From: Burkholderiales bacterium
Lineage (GTDB): Bacteria; Pseudomonadota; Gammaproteobacteria; Burkholderiales; Burkholderiaceae_C
Direction of reading: 5' to 3'
NCBI GenBank assembly: GCA_016191525.1
Contig: JACPOK010000014.1
Span: 186,001 to 250,000 of the forward strand
Length of the DNA: 64,000 nucleotides
Positions 59,919-64,000 of the stretch are shown here, piece after piece. The first letter of the stretch is position 1; the number at the start of each line of letters is the position of its first letter. The position numbers and the translations under genes are program-made. A model generated the notes under the pieces. It did not search any database, was not told the origin of the DNA, and saw only the letters and a program-made list of their open reading frames with translations.

Positions 59919-60644
59919 ATGAACTCATCCACCGAATTTTCGCCGGGCCTCGCCGTGCAGGGCTTCACGCCTCCGCTGGCGCTGAAGGACTTCCGCCTGA
60001 TCGCTTTCGACATGGACTCCACGCTCATCAACATCGAGTGCGTGGACGAGATCGCCGATGCCGCCGGGCGCAAGGAAGAAGTCGCCGCCATCACCGAGGC
60101 CGCCATGCGCGGCGAGATCGCCGACTACAAGGAGAGCCTGCGCAAGCGCGTGGCACTGCTTCGCGGCGTCACGGTGGCCGACATGGAGCAGGTGTACACC
60201 GAACGCCTGCAGCTCAACCCCGGCGCCGCTGAACTGGTGGCCGCCTGCAAGGCCGCGGGCCTGAAGGTGCTGCTGGTCTCAGGCGGCTTCACTTTCTTTA
60301 CCGACCGCATCCATGACCGGCTGGGCGTGGACTTCACGCGCTCCAACATCCTGGAAATCGAATCCGGCCCCAACTGCGGCCAGCTCACCGGCCGCATGGT
60401 CGACCAGCCCTGGGGCGACATCTGCGACGGCGAGGAAAAACGCAGGATGCTGCTGCAGACCTGCGCGGAAATGGGCATCTCCCCGAAGCAGGCGATCGCC
60501 ATGGGGGACGGCGCCAACGATCTGCCGATGATGGGCGTGGCCGGCCTCTCGGTGGCCTACCACGCCAAGCCGAAGGTTCGTGAGCAGGCGATGGTGGCGA
60601 TCAACTCGGGCGGGCTGGACCGGCTGCTGGAAGTGCTGCGCTAG
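59919..60644 (+). CDS. serB: Phosphoserine phosphatase
   Basis: 241 residues, HAD superfamily. Last step of serine synthesis. Nucleophile Asp31 and Asp33 in LIAFDMDSTLINIECVDE, substrate loop, VLLVSGGFTFFTDR (motif II Ser) and motif III-IV AIAMGDGANDLPMM. Lacks the long N-terminal ACT part of E. coli SerB. TAGAAT at 59903-59908, 11 bases before the ATG, may be its -10. Its TAG lies in a CTAG shared with the convergent oxygenase gene. Confidence 0.95.
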   Translation: MNSSTEFSPGLAVQGFTPPLALKDFRLIAFDMDSTLINIECVDEIADAAGRKEEVAAITEAAMRGEIADYKESLRKRVALLRGVTVADMEQVYTERLQLNPGAAELVAACKAAGLKVLLVSGGFTFFTDRIHDRLGVDFTRSNILEIESGPNCGQLTGRMVDQPWGDICDGEEKRRMLLQTCAEMGISPKQAIAMGDGANDLPMMGVAGLSVAYHAKPKVREQAMVAINSGGLDRLLEVLR

Positions 60645-61762
60645 CCCCCTTCGTATTTCGGCACGCCCTCGCCCAGGTGCGCATTGTTGGCCTCGCGCAG
60701 CCGCGCCGCGGCATCGTCATAGAGAAACGGCAGGAAGGCATAGCGGCTTCCGCGCGTCACGCGTGACACAGCGTGCAGCAGCGAGCACGAAAACACCAGC
60801 GCCACGCCGGGAGCCAGCTTGTAGCCGCGCGGGCCGTACTCGGGGAAACTCACCTCCCCGCCGTCAAAGTCTTCATTCAGGTTGATCGAGACGGCGAAGC
60901 GCCGGTGCTCCGTGCCCTTGTTGGTGTTGTCCCGGTGGGGGCTGAAATGCGCGTCGTCCTCCGCCCGGTAGCAGGCAACAAGATAGCGCTCCATGTGCGT
61001 CGCGTGGTACTGGTGCACCTTGGCGATCTCGCTGCCCACGCGGCGCACGATCATCGCGCGGGTCCGCGCGATGTGGGTGTCGTCGGTGATATAGAAGTCC
61101 TTGCGCCGCTTGAACCCCGGATCCTGCAGCGCGACGGTCTTGCCGTTGACCTCGCGCATGAAGCCGGACTCGTGGCCGCCATCCGCGTCGTACAGCGTCA
61201 CCAGCTCCCGGCAGGTTTCCGGGGTGAAAACATTGGGCAGCACCAGCACCGGCGCCTGCAGTTCGAAGCCGGCAAAGTGCGAGCGCGGTGGCAGGCCGGC
61301 GAGGTAAGCCATCAGGCCGGCGACCTCGTCGCCGCCCGAAGTGAACTCCACGGTCTTCATCACCCGCAGCGTCGGGTCCAGCACGAACCACATGCGCCGC
61401 ACGGCCGGTGCCTCGCCCGGCGCGGTCTCATACGGCAGCGCCCCATACAGGCGGCTGACCCGAGCGTCGAAATCCCAGAAGAAGCGGTAGCCCGGGTAGC
61501 TGTCGGCGATGCGGCCGCTGCTTTCGTCCGCCGGGTCCACGCTGACGCCGAAAAACGTGCAGCCGTTGTCGTTGAAGATGTCCGGCCGGGCAAGGGCCGC
61601 GTCCACCGCCGCGCGGCCCTGCGGGTCGGCCGCGCTGGCGAAAAAACACAGCACGATGTAGCGGCCCGCGGCGACATCGAAAGCGAAATTCGCATTGGCC
61701 CGGGTCCGCTGCACGAACCAGGGGGCCGGGTCGCCCGCGAGTATGTTGAAGTAGCTGGCCAA
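60641..61762 (-). CDS. Redoxin-like domain fused to a 2OG-Fe(II) oxygenase
   Basis: 373 residues in two parts. Residues 1 to about 155 look like an AhpC/TSA (thioredoxin-fold) domain: ILAGDPAPWFVQRTRANANF, RYIVLCFFASAADPQGRAAV, GVSVDPADESSGR, YRFFWDFDARVSRLYGALP. The usual Thr-x-x-Cys peroxidatic site is absent. Residues about 170-373 are a prolyl-4-hydroxylase-like oxygenase with HxD in FSPHRDNTNKG, distal His and 2OG-binding Arg in LLHAVSRVTRGSRYAF. Substrate unknown. It follows the histidine kinase gene by 11 bases, so they are probably cotranscribed. Confidence 0.82.
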   Translation of the reverse strand: MASYFNILAGDPAPWFVQRTRANANFAFDVAAGRYIVLCFFASAADPQGRAAVDAALARPDIFNDNGCTFFGVSVDPADESSGRIADSYPGYRFFWDFDARVSRLYGALPYETAPGEAPAVRRMWFVLDPTLRVMKTVEFTSGGDEVAGLMAYLAGLPPRSHFAGFELQAPVLVLPNVFTPETCRELVTLYDADGGHESGFMREVNGKTVALQDPGFKRRKDFYITDDTHIARTRAMIVRRVGSEIAKVHQYHATHMERYLVACYRAEDDAHFSPHRDNTNKGTEHRRFAVSINLNEDFDGGEVSFPEYGPRGYKLAPGVALVFSCSLLHAVSRVTRGSRYAFLPFLYDDAAARLREANNAHLGEGVPKYEGG

Positions 61763-61773
61763 GATATGGGTTC

Positions 61774-64000
61774 CTAAGGGCGCTGCGGCAGCCGCACGGT
61801 GAACGTCGTTCCCTGCCCCGCGGCGCTCGCCACGGCGATCGTACCGCCGTGCATCTCCACCGCGTTCTTCACGATCGCCAGGCCCAGGCCCGTGCCCTGG
61901 ATCGCGCCCACGTTGCTGGCACGGTGGAACGACTCGAACAGGTGCGGGATTTCATCGGTTGGGATGCCAATGCCGTGGTCCGACACCTCGAATACCGTGG
62001 AAGCCCCAGCCTGCCCTTCCTCGCGCTTCACCTCGAACCGCACGCGCCCGCCGCCCGGCGAATACTTGAGCGCGTTGGACAGCAGGTTGCCGAAGATGTG
62101 GCGCAGCAGCTTCTCGTCGTACAGGCCCTCACCCACGCCCTGCCCCCATTCGGCCGCCACCTCGCAGCCGCTCTCCGGCTGCTGCAGCCGCGCCTCGTCC
62201 ACCAGCTGGCGGCACAGCGTGGGCAGGTGCAGCTGCTGCGGCTTGAAGTCGAGCATCTGCGCGTCGGCGCGGCCCAGCAGCAGCACGCGGTCCATCATGC
62301 GCGACATGCGCTGCACGCCGGCCGCGATGCCGTCAAGGATCTCGATGCGCTCGTCCTGCGGCAGCCGGTCGCCGTAGTGGCGCAGCAGTTCCTCGGCCGA
62401 GAGGATGGCCGCCAGCGGCGTGCGGAATTCATGGCTGGTCATGGCCACGAAGCGCGTTCGCAGCTCGTTCAGCGCCTTTTGCTGCTCGAGCGCCTCGCGG
62501 ATTTCCTGCTCCGACTTCTTCCGCTCGGTCACGTCCAGGAAGGTCCAGATCACGCCCGAATCAGGGTCATTGGGCCGCACGCAGCTTCCGCCCATCTCCA
62601 CCCAGAACAGCTCGCCGTTGCGCCGGCGCAGCTGCCGCTCGCACACGTATGACCCGGTCTCGATCAGGACCGTACGCGCTTCCACGCCGAACAGCTCCCA
62701 TGAGGCCAGGTCGGGATGGATGTAATCGGAAGACTGGCCGATCAGGACCTGCCTGGGGTAGCCCAGCATCTGCGCGAATTTCTCGTTGACCCATTCGTGG
62801 CGGCGGGCTACCGACAGGACGATGCCCACCAGCGCGCTGTTGAGAATGGCCTCGCGCTCCGACGACGTGCGCTGCAGCTGCTCTTCCAGCTGCTTGCGCC
62901 GCGTGATGTCCATGATCACCCATACGGTGCCCTGGCCCAGGTCGGTCCGGCTCACGGCCTTGCCTGAAAGCGATATCCAGATCGGCGTGCCGTCCCACTG
63001 CTTGACCGGGATCTCGCGCTCGTAAGCCTCGCCGCGCGCCACGCTGGCCGCCACCTGGCCGCCGACCTCCACGTACTGCTCGCGGCTCAGGTAGAACGGC
63101 TCCATCGAGGTGACCGCCTCGCCCGCCGGTGCGCCGAACACGTCGCGCATGGCCTGGTTGGCCCAGCGCAGCCGGCCGCCCGCCGACAGGAAGGCGATGC
63201 CCACGATGGAGCTTTCCAGGATGATCTCCCGCTCGTCCAGCACGTGCTGCAGGCGCTCCTGCGATTCCTTCAGCGCCTCGACCATCGCGTGCTCGGCCGC
63301 GATGCGCACCTGCGCCTGTTCCTTGAAACGCCGCGCCACGTTGATGCGGTCGGCCAGCGCGAAGGACAGCAGCACCATCTCCAGCGCCGAGCCGATCAGC
63401 AGCGAGTTGGCCGTCAGCGGGTTGGAAGGCAGCACGCCGGTGTTGTGCAGTGAGAGCGTCACCACGCCGATCAGCAGCAGCGCCCATGCGGTGAGGAAGT
63501 AGCGCGCGCCCGGGTGGCCGCTGCGCACGCTGTGCACGCCGGCGCCCACCAGCGTGGCCACGCTGACGACGGCCAGCACCGTGACCATCCAGGAGGACAC
63601 GGTATAGCGCAGCGTCAGTGCCGCCAGCAGGCTGAGCAGCCAGCCCGCGACCAGGGCCAGCAGCACCCGGTCCATGCGCGGCATTCGTGCCGCGCTGGCG
63701 AGGAAGATGCGCGCGAAAAGCAGGCCGAAGGTGGCCGCGATGGCCATGCCGACCGGTGGCGCCACGTTGTTCCACCACTGCTGCCCCGGCCAGAGGAACT
63801 GGTAGGCCAGACCCGTGAGCGCGGCCTGCGCCATGCCCATCCCGGCAACGAACAGCACGTAGATCAGGTACGCCAGGTCGCGCACCGACAGGAACAGCAG
63901 CAGGTTGTACAGCAGCAGCCCGATCAGCAGGCCGAAGTACAGGCTGAGCGCCGCGTAGTTGGCCTGGTCATGCCGCCACAGCGCAGCGGGACGCCACAAC
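61774..64000 (-). CDS. 7TM-DISM sensor histidine kinase with PAS domains (5' truncated)
   Basis: The frame is open to the window edge, so the N-terminus (probably an extracellular DISM sensing domain) is missing; 741 or more residues remain. Seven-helix membrane module at the start (AALSLYFGLLIGLLLYNLLL onward), coiled coil, two PAS domains (SSIVGIAFLSAGGRLRWANQ; SALVGIVLSVARRHEWVNEK), HisKA with phospho-His in FVAMTSHEFRTPLAAILSAE, and HATPase with NLLSNALKYSPGG and GTGLGLAIVKNAVE. No receiver domain here; its response regulator is not in the window. Confidence 0.9.
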   Translation of the reverse strand, partial: LWRPAALWRHDQANYAALSLYFGLLIGLLLYNLLLFLSVRDLAYLIYVLFVAGMGMAQAALTGLAYQFLWPGQQWWNNVAPPVGMAIAATFGLLFARIFLASAARMPRMDRVLLALVAGWLLSLLAALTLRYTVSSWMVTVLAVVSVATLVGAGVHSVRSGHPGARYFLTAWALLLIGVVTLSLHNTGVLPSNPLTANSLLIGSALEMVLLSFALADRINVARRFKEQAQVRIAAEHAMVEALKESQERLQHVLDEREIILESSIVGIAFLSAGGRLRWANQAMRDVFGAPAGEAVTSMEPFYLSREQYVEVGGQVAASVARGEAYEREIPVKQWDGTPIWISLSGKAVSRTDLGQGTVWVIMDITRRKQLEEQLQRTSSEREAILNSALVGIVLSVARRHEWVNEKFAQMLGYPRQVLIGQSSDYIHPDLASWELFGVEARTVLIETGSYVCERQLRRRNGELFWVEMGGSCVRPNDPDSGVIWTFLDVTERKKSEQEIREALEQQKALNELRTRFVAMTSHEFRTPLAAILSAEELLRHYGDRLPQDERIEILDGIAAGVQRMSRMMDRVLLLGRADAQMLDFKPQQLHLPTLCRQLVDEARLQQPESGCEVAAEWGQGVGEGLYDEKLLRHIFGNLLSNALKYSPGGGRVRFEVKREEGQAGASTVFEVSDHGIGIPTDEIPHLFESFHRASNVGAIQGTGLGLAIVKNAVEMHGGTIAVASAAGQGTTFTVRLPQRP

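Overview
The window is one continuous stretch of GC-rich bacterial chromosome, almost all of it core housekeeping genes. Gene content and order (rpsB-tsf-pyrH-frr-uppS-cdsA-dxr-rseP-bamA-skp-lpxD-fabZ-lpxA-lpxB-rnhB-trmH; rlmE-ftsH-folP-glmM; ompR-envZ next to ispDF and mfd; phaR and 3-hydroxybutyrate dehydrogenase for polyhydroxybutyrate metabolism; a Burkholderiales-type Kdo hydroxylase gene) point to a betaproteobacterium of the Burkholderiales, most likely Comamonadaceae. No genus is claimed. There is no rRNA operon, insertion sequence, prophage, integrase or CRISPR array.

Layout. 1-7.5 kb (+): end of a fasciclin-domain gene, an orphan substrate-binding protein, exopolyphosphatase ppx, and a run of small proteins (DUF1304, secreted and membrane hypotheticals, VOC, GNAT, DUF4406, DUF3943, NTF2-like, DUF1801). 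7.5-13.4 kb (-): sixA and ppk behind a good PHO box, a small exported protein, MOSC, glmM, folP. 13.4-16.1 kb (-): ftsH, rlmE; yhbY diverges. 16.6-23 kb (-): DUF4149, greA, a frameshifted Kdo hydroxylase, carB, carA. 23-38 kb (-): a sixteen-gene block from rpsB to trmH covering translation, UMP kinase, isoprenoid, phospholipid, outer-membrane assembly and lipid A steps. 38-42 kb (+): amidase, D-amino acid dehydrogenase and NAD(P)HX repair enzyme, translationally coupled. 42-50.9 kb: SDR, rnr, tRNA-Leu(CAG), rimO, phaR, tRNA-Val(GAC), relA, alpha/beta hydrolase. 51-55 kb: hydroxybutyrate dehydrogenase, an exported SIMPL protein plus small exported protein diverging from ompR-envZ. 55-64 kb: ispF, ispD, mfd, serB, a redoxin-like/2OG-Fe(II) oxygenase fusion and a truncated 7TM-DISM histidine kinase.

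The main structure not explained by genes is a family of short (about 55-65 bp) palindromic repeats with a GCTAT-N7-ATAGC core and a GC-rich, T-ending tail. I find eight candidates. The four intergenic copies all start 3-10 nt after the stop codon of a gene on the same strand. The four intragenic copies (DUF4149, trmH, lpxB, dxr) all lie antisense to the gene and are translated in one and the same frame. Other points: the PHO box with tight ppk-sixA coupling, inverted OmpR-like half-sites between ompR and the SIMPL operon, a terminator-like hairpin just before mfd, the broken Kdo hydroxylase gene, and the redoxin/oxygenase fusion lacking a cysteine at the peroxidatic position. I did not find a convincing new defence or mobile system. 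All family assignments are from reading translations by eye; no database search was run.
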